From Proteus mirabilis ATCC 29906 (GTDB lineage Bacteria > Pseudomonadota > Gammaproteobacteria > Enterobacterales > Enterobacteriaceae), in assembly GCF_000160755.1 (NCBI RefSeq), contig NZ_GG668576.1, positions 514,332 through 578,331 of the forward strand: a stretch of 64,000 bases of DNA. Direction: 5' to 3'. This document shows, piece after piece, positions 8,037 through 17,179 of the stretch; the stretch's first letter is position 1, and every line of letters starts with the position of its first letter. The position numbers and the translations under genes were made by a program. The notes under the pieces are model-generated. The model ran no database searches. It was not told the origin of the DNA and saw only the letters and a list, made by a program, of their open reading frames with translations.

Positions 8037-9704
8037 TTAATTTCTTCTGGCAGGTGAATGTCCAGCAACATAGTAATCTGCTTGGCTTGCTGGCAATGGT
8101 TTAATGCCTTTAATTTTGTCTGCCATTTTTTCAGCAATCATAATGGTTGTCGCATTTAAATTGCCAGTAATTATATTGGGCATAATGGAAGCATCAATAA
8201 CTCTTAAGCTTTCTATACCATGAACGCGTCCGGCACCATCTACGACGGCCATTTCATCATTTCCCATTTTACAACTACCACAAGGGTGAAATGCTGTTTC
8301 TGCCCGTTCACGTACAAAAGCATCCAGCTGTTCATCCGTTTGAATATCTTTCCCCGGACTAATTTCTTCACCGCGATAGGGATCTAATGCAGGTTGCGCC
8401 ATAATTTCTCTCGTGATACGAATAGCAGCCCTAAACTCTTGCCAATCTTGCTCTGTTGACATGTAATTAAACAAGATGCTTGGATGCTGATGTGGATCTC
8501 GTGAGGTTATTTTTATACGTCCGCGACTGGGTGAACGCATCGACCCCACATGAGCTTGAAAACCATGCACTTCCACTGCATTACTGCCATTATAATTAAT
8601 CGCCACTGGTAAAAAGTGAAACTGAATATTTGGCCAAGCAAACTTTTCACTTGAGCGAATAAAACCCCCTGCTTCAAATTGATTGCTCGCCCCAATACCC
8701 GTTCCTTTAAATAACCACTCGGCACCAATTTTAGGTTGGTTATACCATTTTAACGCTGGATAAAGTGAAACGGGTTGTTTGCATTCATATTGCAGATACA
8801 TCTCTAGATGATCTTGCAAATTCTGCCCCACGCCCGGTAAAACATGTACTGGCGAAATATCAAACTCGTTGAGAACATCTTCAGGGCCGACACCTGAGCG
8901 TTGTAAGATTTGTGGTGATGCAATCGCCCCGGCACAAAGCAGTATTTCTTTACGTGCTTTCACATGCTGTGGCGTGGTATTCGTTCCTTTAAAATAGCGC
9001 ACACCACTTGCTTTTTTACCCTCAAATTCAATAATATCGGTTGTAGCATGTGTCTCAATAGTTAAGTTTTTGCGCGATTTAGCTTGGTCAAGATAACCCC
9101 GTGCCGTACTGGCTCGACGCCCATGGGGGGTTACCGTTCTATCCATAGGGCCAAATCCTTCTTGCTGATAACCATTGAGATCATCAGTTCTAGGATATCC
9201 AGCTTGTACACCGGCTTCGACCATCGCATGGAATAAAACATTATTCCCCTTTTTCGGTGTAGTCACACTAACAGGCCCACTATCACCATGATAATCATTA
9301 GCCCCAATATCTCGGGTTTCTGCTTTACGAAAATAGGGTAAGCAATTTAAATAATTCCAATCTTCAAGGCCGGGTAATTTGGCCCACTCATCAAAATCCA
9401 TCGCGTTACCACGAATGTAACACATACCATTAATGAGTGATGATCCTCCTAATCCTTTACCTCGACCGCACTCCATGCGGCGGTTATTCATATGTGGCTC
9501 AGGCTCTGTTTCATAAGCCCAATTATAGCGTCTACCCTGTAACGGATAAGCTAATGCTGCTGGCATTTGTGTGCGAAAATCGAACCTGTAGTCCGGTCCT
9601 CCAGCTTCAAGGAGCAGCACAGTAACATCAGGATCTTCTGTCAAGCGGGTAGCAAGAACGTTACCGGCTGAACCAGCACCGATAATAATGTAGTCATAGA
9701 CCAT
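8037..9704 (-). CDS. betA: Choline dehydrogenase
   Basis: 555 residues of a GMC-family FAD oxidoreductase. It oxidises choline to betaine aldehyde at the membrane, and can oxidise the aldehyde further. The FAD-binding start is [13 protein letters not shown]. The GMC patterns [10 protein letters not shown] and [13 protein letters not shown], and the catalytic [10 protein letters not shown] near the C-terminus, are intact. The ATG at 9704 is chosen because AGAGGAGATAACA precedes it and the length and start then match E. coli BetA; the frame extends to 9728. It is the last gene of betIBA, 45 nt after betB. Confidence 0.97.
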   Translation of the reverse strand: MVYDYIIIGAGSAGNVLATRLTEDPDVTVLLLEAGGPDYRFDFRTQMPAALAYPLQGRRYNWAYETEPEPHMNNRRMECGRGKGLGGSSLINGMCYIRGNAMDFDEWAKLPGLEDWNYLNCLPYFRKAETRDIGANDYHGDSGPVSVTTPKKGNNVLFHAMVEAGVQAGYPRTDDLNGYQQEGFGPMDRTVTPHGRRASTARGYLDQAKSRKNLTIETHATTDIIEFEGKKASGVRYFKGTNTTPQHVKARKEILLCAGAIASPQILQRSGVGPEDVLNEFDISPVHVLPGVGQNLQDHLEMYLQYECKQPVSLYPALKWYNQPKIGAEWLFKGTGIGASNQFEAGGFIRSSEKFAWPNIQFHFLPVAINYNGSNAVEVHGFQAHVGSMRSPSRGRIKITSRDPHQHPSILFNYMSTEQDWQEFRAAIRITREIMAQPALDPYRGEEISPGKDIQTDEQLDAFVRERAETAFHPCGSCKMGNDEMAVVDGAGRVHGIESLRVIDASIMPNIITGNLNATTIMIAEKMADKIKGIKPLPASQADYYVAGHSPARRN

Positions 9705-9749
9705 TGTTATCTCCTCTGTTTCAGTCATTAAAATTAAAAATAGAATGGA

Positions 9750-11225
9750 TTAAAAAACGGATGAAAACTCCCCAAGTTCAACTTGAATAGATTTGATTTG
9801 AGTGTAATTTTGTAGTGTGACAAGCCCATTTTCACGGCCAACACCGGAATGTTTATAACCACCAACAGGCATTTCTGCTGCAGATTCACCCCAAGTATTG
9901 ATCCAGCAAATTCCGGCTTCTAATTGATGTATAACGCGATGTGCCGTTGTCAGATCTCGAGTCACCAAGCCTGCGGCTAATCCATAGACACTATTATTGG
10001 CGCGTAAAATAACTTCATCTTCTGTTTGATAACTTAAAATGCTCATTACAGGGCCGAAGATTTCGTCCTGCGTGATTTTCATATCATCAGTACAATCGGT
10101 AAATACCGTTGGCGCCACATAAGCCCCTTTCGCCAATGCACCAGCGAATAAACGTTCACCACCACAAAGTAGTTTTGCACCTTGAGCTTTACCTAACTCG
10201 ATATAGCTTAAAACTTTTTCAAGATGAGGGAAGCTGACTAATGGTCCAAAGTTGGTATCCATTTCCAGTGGTGAACCAACGCGAATACGAGAGACACGCT
10301 CAATGATTTTAGCTTCAAAAGCTTGTTTTAACTTTTCTGGCACAAATACGCGTGTTCCATTGGTACATACTTGTCCTGAACTATAGAAATTAGCCATCAT
10401 GGCGATATCAGCTGCGGTATCAAGATCGGCATCATCAAAAATAATTAACGGTGACTTACCACCTAGCTCCATAGTGACATCTTTTAAGCTTGATGAAGAA
10501 GCGCTCGCCATCACTTTTTTCCCAGTATCGATCCCCCCCGTAAATGAGACTTTAGCGATATCAGGGTGCTGCGTTAGCCATTGCCCTACAGTGGCATCAC
10601 CCGTTACCACATTAAATACCCCTTGAGGCAAGCCCGCTTCGGTATATATTTCAGCCAATTTTAATGCCGTTAATGATGTCATTTCACTCGGTTTAAAAAT
10701 CATCGCATTACCTGCTGCTAATGCAGGTGCTGATTTCCATAACGCAATTTGAATTGGATAATTCCATGCACCAATGCCGGCAACAACACCTAATGGCTCA
10801 CGACGGGTGTAAACAAAAGCGCTGTCACGTAGTGGGATCTGCTCCCCTTCTAGGGCAGGAATAAGACCCGCATAGTATTCCAATACATCAGCACCGGTGA
10901 CAATATCGACATAACGTGTTTCAGACAGGGGTTTACCGGTGTCTAACGTTTCTAAATGCGCTAACTCATCATTACGTTCACGTAAAATATCCACGGCACG
11001 TCGAAGAATACGGGAGCGCGCCATCGCAGGCATAGCAGCCCATATTTTTTGTCCTTGCTTTGCACTTTCTACCGCCCAATTAATATCTTCTTCACAGGCT
11101 GATTGTAAATGTGCAATCACCTCACCTGTAGCAGGATTAATTGCGGCAAATTGTTCACATTCAGGTTGTGCGCAATCAACATATCCACCATGAATATAAA
11201 GCTTGTGTAACGGTGGGTTTTGCAT
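9750..11225 (-). CDS. betB: Betaine aldehyde dehydrogenase
   Basis: 491 residues of the aldehyde dehydrogenase superfamily. It oxidises betaine aldehyde to glycine betaine with NAD(P)+. The general base sits in [10 protein letters not shown] and the catalytic Cys in [11 protein letters not shown]. The cofactor region W-N-Y-P-I-Q-I-A is present. AAGGAG lies upstream of the ATG. It is the middle gene of the operon, 24 nt after betI. The product is the osmoprotectant accumulated under salt stress. Confidence 0.97.
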   Translation of the reverse strand: MQNPPLHKLYIHGGYVDCAQPECEQFAAINPATGEVIAHLQSACEEDINWAVESAKQGQKIWAAMPAMARSRILRRAVDILRERNDELAHLETLDTGKPLSETRYVDIVTGADVLEYYAGLIPALEGEQIPLRDSAFVYTRREPLGVVAGIGAWNYPIQIALWKSAPALAAGNAMIFKPSEMTSLTALKLAEIYTEAGLPQGVFNVVTGDATVGQWLTQHPDIAKVSFTGGIDTGKKVMASASSSSLKDVTMELGGKSPLIIFDDADLDTAADIAMMANFYSSGQVCTNGTRVFVPEKLKQAFEAKIIERVSRIRVGSPLEMDTNFGPLVSFPHLEKVLSYIELGKAQGAKLLCGGERLFAGALAKGAYVAPTVFTDCTDDMKITQDEIFGPVMSILSYQTEDEVILRANNSVYGLAAGLVTRDLTTAHRVIHQLEAGICWINTWGESAAEMPVGGYKHSGVGRENGLVTLQNYTQIKSIQVELGEFSSVF

Positions 11226-11249
11226 ATTTTCTCCTTTATAGTGAGTAAG

Positions 11250-11852
11250 TTAAGTCTGTTTATCCTGGCAAAGATTAAGTTGCATATCGATATACTCATC
11301 AGTAATTTTTTTTGCTTCTGCTAACGAAAATGGCTCCTCGCTAAGGGCACTACGTAGCCATAAACCATCGATTAAAGCGGCTAAGCCTTTGGCGGCTAAG
11401 CGTGCTTTATCTTTTGTTAACGCACGTCCAAATTCATAACAGAGATTAGAGTACAAACGTCTATCATTAACCTTTTGTAAACGATGCAAATTAGGCTGAT
11501 GCATGCTACTTGCCCAAAAAGCCAGCCAAGTTTTCATTGCGGTTTCACTGGTTTGTGACGTATCAAAGTTACCATCGACAATGGCTTGAATACGCAATTT
11601 AGGCTCAGCATCGCTTAAAATACGTAATCGCATTGCGACGGCAAAACCTAACTGATATTGGATATGGCGCATTGCCGCTTCCAATAAACCATTTTTATCA
11701 CGGAAGTAGTGGCTTATAATGCCATTAGATACCCCGGCCTTTCGTGCAATTAATGCAATGCTGGCATCTTGCATTCCGACCTCATTAATCACCGCTAATG
11801 TCGCCTGAATTAATTGCTGTTTACGTATCGACTGCATCCCTATCTTCGGCAT
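11250..11852 (-). CDS. betI: Choline-responsive TetR-type repressor BetI
   Basis: 200 residues. The N-terminal TetR helix-turn-helix ([18 protein letters not shown]) matches BetI closely, and the ligand domain contains [13 protein letters not shown]. It represses bet genes in the absence of choline. The ATG at 11852 gives the family start M-P-K-I-G-M-Q-S; a further ATG at 11876 has no ribosome site. The gene is divergent from betT, with the presumed operator in between, so it should control itself and the transporter. Confidence 0.95.
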   Translation of the reverse strand: MPKIGMQSIRKQQLIQATLAVINEVGMQDASIALIARKAGVSNGIISHYFRDKNGLLEAAMRHIQYQLGFAVAMRLRILSDAEPKLRIQAIVDGNFDTSQTSETAMKTWLAFWASSMHQPNLHRLQKVNDRRLYSNLCYEFGRALTKDKARLAAKGLAALIDGLWLRSALSEEPFSLAEAKKITDEYIDMQLNLCQDKQT

Positions 11853-11900
11853 GTTTTCAAGACCTAAAAAATACATTGAACACTTTTATTAAACGTTTTT

Positions 11901-11920
11901 TTAATTGAACATTCAATCAA
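11901..11920. promoter_or_regulatory. BetI-type operator between betI and betT
   Basis: The core ATTGAACATTCAAT (11904-11917) is a perfect 6-2-6 palindrome with partial flanking symmetry. BetI operators in gamma-proteobacteria have an ATTGAACGTTCAAT-like core as I recall. The site lies about 50 nt from the betI start, in the divergent promoter region. Confidence 0.75.
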
Positions 11921-12061
11921 TATTAACTATTGTTTATCACAATTAATTCACAAATGACATAAGGAGCAGATCGTGAAAATTTGAATCTTTGCATATAAAT
12001 CAATTGATTAGCAAAGAATGCAACTTTTAACTTTTAGATGAATAAATTTTTGGAATTTCTG

Positions 12062-14104
12062 ATGACAACTCTTAATAGCTCAAAAAAACCACAGAAAGAC
12101 AAGCTCAATTCTGTTGTTTTTTTCGCTTCCGCAACGCTGATTCTAGCGTTCTCTTTTTTCACTATTTTAATGACAGATACCGCCAATGCGTGGATCATTA
12201 AAACACTAGGTTGGGTATCAAAAACCTTTGGTTGGTACTATTTATTAGCGGCAACTTTGTACATTGTTTTCGTTATTTTCGTTGCCACATCTCGCTTTGG
12301 TAATATTAAATTAGGCCCAGAACAGTCAAAGCCTGAATTTAGTGTATTAAGCTGGTCTGCTATGTTGTTTGCCGCGGGGATCGGGATTGACTTAATGTTT
12401 TTCTCAGTCGCTGAGCCTATTACCCAATATATGCTACCGCCTACTGGCGAAGGTGAAACAATAGAAGCAGCCCGTCAGTCGATGGTGTGGACATTATTCC
12501 ACTATGGCCTGACGGGCTGGTCTATGTATGCACTGATTGGTATTGCACTCGGGTATTTTAGTTATCGCTATAATTTACCCTTGACCATCCGCTCTGCACT
12601 TTATCCTATCTTTGGTAATCGTATTTATGGCCCCATCGGTCATACGGTCGATATTGCTGCCGTATTGGGTACTATTTTTGGTATTGCCACCACCTTAGGT
12701 ATTGGCGTAGTACAACTTAATTATGGGTTGAAAGTTCTCTTCGATTTACCGCAAGGGTTAGGTGTACAAGGTGGTTTAATTCTACTTTCCGTAATTATGG
12801 CGGTGATCTCAGCCACATCAGGCGTCAATAAAGGCATACGTATTCTTTCAGAATTAAATGTATTACTCGCTTTAGGGTTAATTTTATTTATCCTATTTGC
12901 TGGTGATACTGAATTTTTATTAAATGCGTTAGTACTTAATGTCGGTGATTATGTAAATCGATTCTTAGGAATGACACTAAATAGCTTTGCTTTTGATAGA
13001 CCGACGGATTGGATGAATAGCTGGACACTTTTCTTCTGGGCTTGGTGGGTTGCTTGGTCACCTTTTGTAGGCTTATTTTTAGCACGTATCTCAAGGGGGA
13101 GAACTATCCGTCAATTCGTTATAGGCACCTTGATCATCCCTTTTGTATTCACGCTATTATGGTTGTCTATCTTTGGTAATAGTGCACTTTATGAAGTGAT
13201 CCACGGTAATCAAACCTTTGCTGAAACAGTATTAGCCTCACCAGAAAAAGGCTTTTATTCTCTACTTGAACTCTATCCGGGATTTGGTTTAACCGCTTCC
13301 GTAGCGACTATTACAGGATTACTTTTCTATGTAACCTCGGCAGACTCCGGTTCATTAGTTTTAGGTAATTTCACTTCTCAACTGAGTGATATAAATAATG
13401 ATGCCCCAAATTGGCTGCGCATATTCTGGTCTATCGCTATTGGTCTATTAACATTAGGTATGTTAATGGCAGACGGGGTTTCTGCTTTGCAAAATACCAC
13501 GGTTATTATGGGATTACCTTTTAGCTTTGTTATTTTCTTTATTATGGCAGGACTATATAAGTCATTAAAAGTAGAAGATTTTAGACGCGTCAGTTCATTA
13601 AACACCAATGCGCCAGCACCTCTTTATGGTAACACCACCATGAACTGGAAACAGCGTCTAGGTCGTGTGATGAATTTTCCAGGTACTACCTATACCCAAC
13701 GGATGTTAGATTTAGTTTGTACCCCAGCGATGCAAGATGTGGCTAATGAGCTGTCATTACGTGGTGCAAATGTCTCGTTTAATCTTTACCCGCTGGAAGA
13801 AGAGCCTCGTTTAAACCATTTAGAATTAGTGGTTGATTTAGGCCAAGAGCAGCATTTTATTTATCAAATATGGCCACAAAAATACTCAGTACCTGCATTT
13901 ACTTATCGTGCTCGTCGAGGAAAATCCCATTATTACCGGCTAGAAACCTATTTATGGGAAGGTTCACAGGGTAACGATTTAATGGACTACACCAAGGAGC
14001 AAGTGATCAGTGATATTCTCGACCAATATGAAAAACACTTAAACTTTATTCACTTAAGTCGTGAAGCGCCCGGTGCAACATTAACATTTCCAGAATCAAA
14101 TTAA
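12062..14104 (+). CDS. betT: High-affinity choline transporter (BCCT family)
   Basis: About 680 residues, matching E. coli BetT. It takes up choline driven by proton motive force. Twelve hydrophobic segments span roughly residues 15-510, with the BCCT signature around W-T-L-F-F-W-A-W-W-V-A-W-S-P-F-V-G-L and G-I-G-V-V-Q-L-N-Y-G. The long hydrophilic C-terminal tail of about 170 residues, an osmosensing region in this family, is kept. I prefer the ATG at 12062 (TTTGGAATTTCTG upstream) over 12038, which lacks a ribosome site. Divergent from betIBA. Confidence 0.95.
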   Translation: MTTLNSSKKPQKDKLNSVVFFASATLILAFSFFTILMTDTANAWIIKTLGWVSKTFGWYYLLAATLYIVFVIFVATSRFGNIKLGPEQSKPEFSVLSWSAMLFAAGIGIDLMFFSVAEPITQYMLPPTGEGETIEAARQSMVWTLFHYGLTGWSMYALIGIALGYFSYRYNLPLTIRSALYPIFGNRIYGPIGHTVDIAAVLGTIFGIATTLGIGVVQLNYGLKVLFDLPQGLGVQGGLILLSVIMAVISATSGVNKGIRILSELNVLLALGLILFILFAGDTEFLLNALVLNVGDYVNRFLGMTLNSFAFDRPTDWMNSWTLFFWAWWVAWSPFVGLFLARISRGRTIRQFVIGTLIIPFVFTLLWLSIFGNSALYEVIHGNQTFAETVLASPEKGFYSLLELYPGFGLTASVATITGLLFYVTSADSGSLVLGNFTSQLSDINNDAPNWLRIFWSIAIGLLTLGMLMADGVSALQNTTVIMGLPFSFVIFFIMAGLYKSLKVEDFRRVSSLNTNAPAPLYGNTTMNWKQRLGRVMNFPGTTYTQRMLDLVCTPAMQDVANELSLRGANVSFNLYPLEEEPRLNHLELVVDLGQEQHFIYQIWPQKYSVPAFTYRARRGKSHYYRLETYLWEGSQGNDLMDYTKEQVISDILDQYEKHLNFIHLSREAPGATLTFPESN

Positions 14105-14130
14105 TTAGCGACTGAGCTATATTATCTCTC

Positions 14131-14161
14131 AAGGGAACCCGTTTTATCGGTTCCCTTTTTT
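14131..14161 (+). terminator. Intrinsic terminator after betT
   Basis: AAGGGAACC (14131-14139) pairs with GGTTCCCTT (14149-14157), followed by a T-run. Confidence 0.88.
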
Positions 14162-14363
14162 ATTAGCCTGCACCACACACCTTATGCAATACATCGCTAT
14201 TTTCTGACTTTATTTCATGTTGACATGCTTAAGCTAATTCCTAAAAACTGACTTAGTAGTGAATAAATAATCAAAATTAAAACATATTTATTTACTTATT
14301 GTGTTTTTTTAGTAATCTACATAAACAATAAAAATGTAGAATAATTTACTTGGGAAACATCAC

Positions 14364-15521
14364 ATGAATCGTCGTTCATTTTTAACATCATCAAGCTTAG
14401 TGATCGGGGGACTTTCATTAAGTTCGTTTGTTAGCGCTGCCTATGCCGCAGAAACTTCAAACCCTAAACAGCTATTTAATGCAGAAAATCCTTTACTGTT
14501 AAACTTTAATGAAAACTCGCTAGGCATGTCATCCAATGCCAAACAGGCGATTATTGATGCACTTCCCCATGCTTTTCGCTATCCAGATGATGCGCGAAGC
14601 GCACTGATCAGTGCATTAGGTGAAGAATTTAAGCTATCAGACAAACACATCACTCTAGGTAATGGCTCCTCTGAAACCATACAAGCAGCCGTACAATATG
14701 TGGCTAATAAAGCGCAAAAAGCAGGTAAAGCGGCACAGCTAATTGTGCCTGATCCAACGTTTAATTATGCCGAACTTTATGCTGAACCTTTAGGTGTCAA
14801 TATCGTAAAAGTGCCGGTTGATAACACATTGGCTTTTGATTTAACCGCCATGCAGAAAAAAGCACAAGCATTTGATGGTATTAGCATGGTATATCTGTGC
14901 AATCCTAATAACCCAACCGCAATGCTGACACCAACAGCGGCATTAACAAATTGGATCACCTCAGCAAAAGAAAATGTCTTTTTTATTATTGATGAAGCTT
15001 ACGCTGAATTTGTGACAACACCTGAATTTACCAGTGCGATAGCATTAGTTGCTCAAGGTTATAAAAACTTGATTGTTACCCGTACATTTTCAAAAATTTA
15101 TGCATTAGCTGGATTAAGGGTAGGCTATGGTGTGGCAGTCCCTGAGGTAATTTGTGAAGTAGATAGTTTCGTTTCTATTGATAATACCAATACTGCCGGT
15201 GCTGTTAGCGCATTAGCCTCGTTAAAAGATCACGCTTTTGTGGCATATAGTCGCAAGTCAATTGATGTATCACGACAAATGGTGGTTGATACTTTAAACG
15301 CCTTAAATATCGAGTATGCACCTTCTCACGCCAACTTTATTTTTCATAAAGTCAAAGGTGATGTGAAAACTTATCAAGAGAGAATGAAAGCGGCAAATAT
15401 TATGGTAGGACGTGAGTTTCCTCCCGCATTAGGTTGGAGCCGTTTGACCTTAGGAACCCCTGAGGAGATGAGTTATTTTGTCGCGACGTTAAAAGAGTTT
15501 AGAACTAAAGGATGGATATAA
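14364..15521 (+). CDS. Tat-exported PLP-dependent aminotransferase (HisC-like, class I/II)
   Basis: 385 residues. It opens with a twin-arginine signal, M-N-R-R-S-F-L-T, then a hydrophobic stretch and S-A-A-Y-A-A-E, so cleavage is likely near residue 28 and the enzyme should be periplasmic. The rest is a fold-type I aminotransferase: L-G-N-G-S-S-E-T near residue 98, C-N-P-N-N-P-T near 179, D-E-A-Y-A-E-F near 210, and the PLP lysine K244 in T-R-T-F-S-K-I-Y-A-L-A-G-L-R-V-G-Y. This most resembles histidinol-phosphate aminotransferases, but export argues against histidine synthesis. It has its own terminator and no obvious partner gene. Substrate unknown. Confidence 0.85.
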   Translation: MNRRSFLTSSSLVIGGLSLSSFVSAAYAAETSNPKQLFNAENPLLLNFNENSLGMSSNAKQAIIDALPHAFRYPDDARSALISALGEEFKLSDKHITLGNGSSETIQAAVQYVANKAQKAGKAAQLIVPDPTFNYAELYAEPLGVNIVKVPVDNTLAFDLTAMQKKAQAFDGISMVYLCNPNNPTAMLTPTAALTNWITSAKENVFFIIDEAYAEFVTTPEFTSAIALVAQGYKNLIVTRTFSKIYALAGLRVGYGVAVPEVICEVDSFVSIDNTNTAGAVSALASLKDHAFVAYSRKSIDVSRQMVVDTLNALNIEYAPSHANFIFHKVKGDVKTYQERMKAANIMVGREFPPALGWSRLTLGTPEEMSYFVATLKEFRTKGWI

Positions 15522-15552
15522 TCCTCTACAACCAATAGTTATAAATGTATTT

Positions 15553-15578
15553 AAAAGGGAACGACACAGTTCCCTTGT
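15553..15578. terminator. Stem-loop between the aminotransferase and the fimbrial operon
   Basis: AAGGGAAC (15555-15562) pairs with GTTCCCTT (15569-15576), with short T- or A-rich flanks. It separates convergent transcription units, so it probably acts on both. Confidence 0.7.
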
Positions 15579-15581
15579 TAT

Positions 15582-16139
15582 TTACAGATATTCTAAAGAA
15601 AATAATACTTCACCATTTGCACTTCCCCCAACTACGTTCTTATTAGTTGCGATATATTGCGCATAAAAATCGAGAGAAATATTATTAGTTGTCTCTACAG
15701 GGTAAATAATACTACTTTTTCCCGGTAATATTTTATTCTGATTTTTATCTAAAATAGCAATACCTATATTTTGAGCCGCATTTTTTTCTGCCAACTTAAA
15801 CAAGGTACTATCCTTACTGTCAGTATCACCACTAAACATTACTTTTACACCGCTAGTAACAATACTGCAATCAGTTAAGTTAAGTGTAAACTTTACTGGC
15901 TCTGTTGTATTTTTTTGCTGAAAATCTTTTGTTCCCCAAACCCCTAAGTCAACAAATTTATTTAGCGAATCAGGGCTGACTCTACAAGTATTTGCCACAA
16001 TGTTCGCTTTTATAACAATATTTGTATTAGCTAATTCTGCTGTTGCATCTTTAGTAAAAAATACTGTATATCCGCTAAAAAGTAGCATTCCCCATAATAG
16101 AAAGCGCATTATTTTTCTAGTATGTAATAACTCATTCAT
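15582..16139 (-). CDS. Minor fimbrial subunit
   Basis: 185 residues. A long N-terminal hydrophobic signal (about residues 11-34, ending D-A-T-A) leads to a pilin domain with the two conserved cysteines (in A-N-T-C-R-V and L-T-D-C-S-I) and a tyrosine near the C-terminus (F-S-L-E-Y-L). These are type 1/P-pilus subunits that assemble by donor-strand exchange. AGG at -12 supports the ATG at 16139. It is the last gene of the operon, after the tip adhesin. It could be an adaptor or terminator subunit; which one is not resolved. Confidence 0.85.
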   Translation of the reverse strand: MNELLHTRKIMRFLLWGMLLFSGYTVFFTKDATAELANTNIVIKANIVANTCRVSPDSLNKFVDLGVWGTKDFQQKNTTEPVKFTLNLTDCSIVTSGVKVMFSGDTDSKDSTLFKLAEKNAAQNIGIAILDKNQNKILPGKSSIIYPVETTNNISLDFYAQYIATNKNVVGGSANGEVLFSLEYL

Positions 16140-16157
16140 GATATTAGCCTATTAAAA

Positions 16158-17153
16158 TTAAGGGAAATCAACTCTTAGAAAGCCACTTGATGTGACAGCG
16201 CCTTCAGTTGGTGTTTTTCCATCAATACTTACGGGATAAACATTAATCGTGACATTAGCATCAGCATTTTGGTTGAGTCTGAAAGGAATAAAACTTGATA
16301 AATCATTAGGTGTTAATTCAGATCCACTTGAATTAGCAACCACAAAGCCAACACTTTTATTATTAGAAACAATAGCATTACCTTGAACTGAATCTGCTTG
16401 TAATCGCATTGTTAAATCAGCACTGGCATCTATATTGTCACATTGAATACTTAAGTTTCTAGAAACCGTATTAACTCCTTCGGCTTTTTTCCCTGCTACT
16501 TTAAAACTTGATGCAGGAATATTGTCAAAATCAATATTCAACACTTGCCCTGAATTAATAACGCAAGATTGTGGAACTGTCATTGAAAGATTTAAAAATA
16601 GCTTTGTAATGATAGTTTGTTTAGTCGCACAATTCTGTGGTTGGCAAAAACCAAATTCGCCTACAAAAATATTTTTTACATAGGTACCAGAAATAATAGC
16701 CTTGTCAATTTTTATTCTGGTTTGATACTTTCTTACAGAAACGACGCTTTCTTCGTTTTCAGTATAAGTACGGGCACCACAAGTAGAGCTTAGCGTAGGT
16801 ACATTATAAGGAACATAAATTGTTCTACAATTATTAGTCATTCTTAACGCAACAGAAATATAGTCATCTATCTTAGAATAAATCCAATCATTATTGCTGG
16901 TATTTGCACTAGGAATATTACCATTGGAATATGTCGCCCATGTTTGCGCTTGCCCCGCATTCCATCTTAATGTAATTCGATTGGACAAAGTAATATCAGA
17001 AGCATCTTTAGTAACACCGACTTTATTTTCCGTCTTTGATAGTTGTCCACTAAGCGTGGAATATTCATTCGCATTACAACCACTGACACAGCTCACAGCG
17101 ACTGCATTATTTGAAATAATGGCTATTATTGTAAACAATACTATTCTAATCAT
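16158..17153 (-). CDS. Two-domain tip fimbrial adhesin
   Basis: About 331 residues, twice the length of a pilin. A signal peptide (M-I-R-I-V-L-F-T-I-I-A-I-I-S-N-N-A-V-A) is followed by a roughly 180-residue Cys-containing receptor-binding domain. A pilin domain then begins near T-V-P-Q-S-C-V-I-N-S-G and ends S-G-F-L-R-V-D-F-P, as in tip adhesins of FimH type. The ligand cannot be predicted. The ATG at 17153 (TACGGATTTTATT upstream) is chosen because it starts the signal peptide cleanly; the frame extends to 17192 and would overlap the usher gene. Confidence 0.8.
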   Translation of the reverse strand: MIRIVLFTIIAIISNNAVAVSCVSGCNANEYSTLSGQLSKTENKVGVTKDASDITLSNRITLRWNAGQAQTWATYSNGNIPSANTSNNDWIYSKIDDYISVALRMTNNCRTIYVPYNVPTLSSTCGARTYTENEESVVSVRKYQTRIKIDKAIISGTYVKNIFVGEFGFCQPQNCATKQTIITKLFLNLSMTVPQSCVINSGQVLNIDFDNIPASSFKVAGKKAEGVNTVSRNLSIQCDNIDASADLTMRLQADSVQGNAIVSNNKSVGFVVANSSGSELTPNDLSSFIPFRLNQNADANVTINVYPVSIDGKTPTEGAVTSSGFLRVDFP

Positions 17154-17179
17154 AATAAAATCCGTAAATATGCTTGTTT

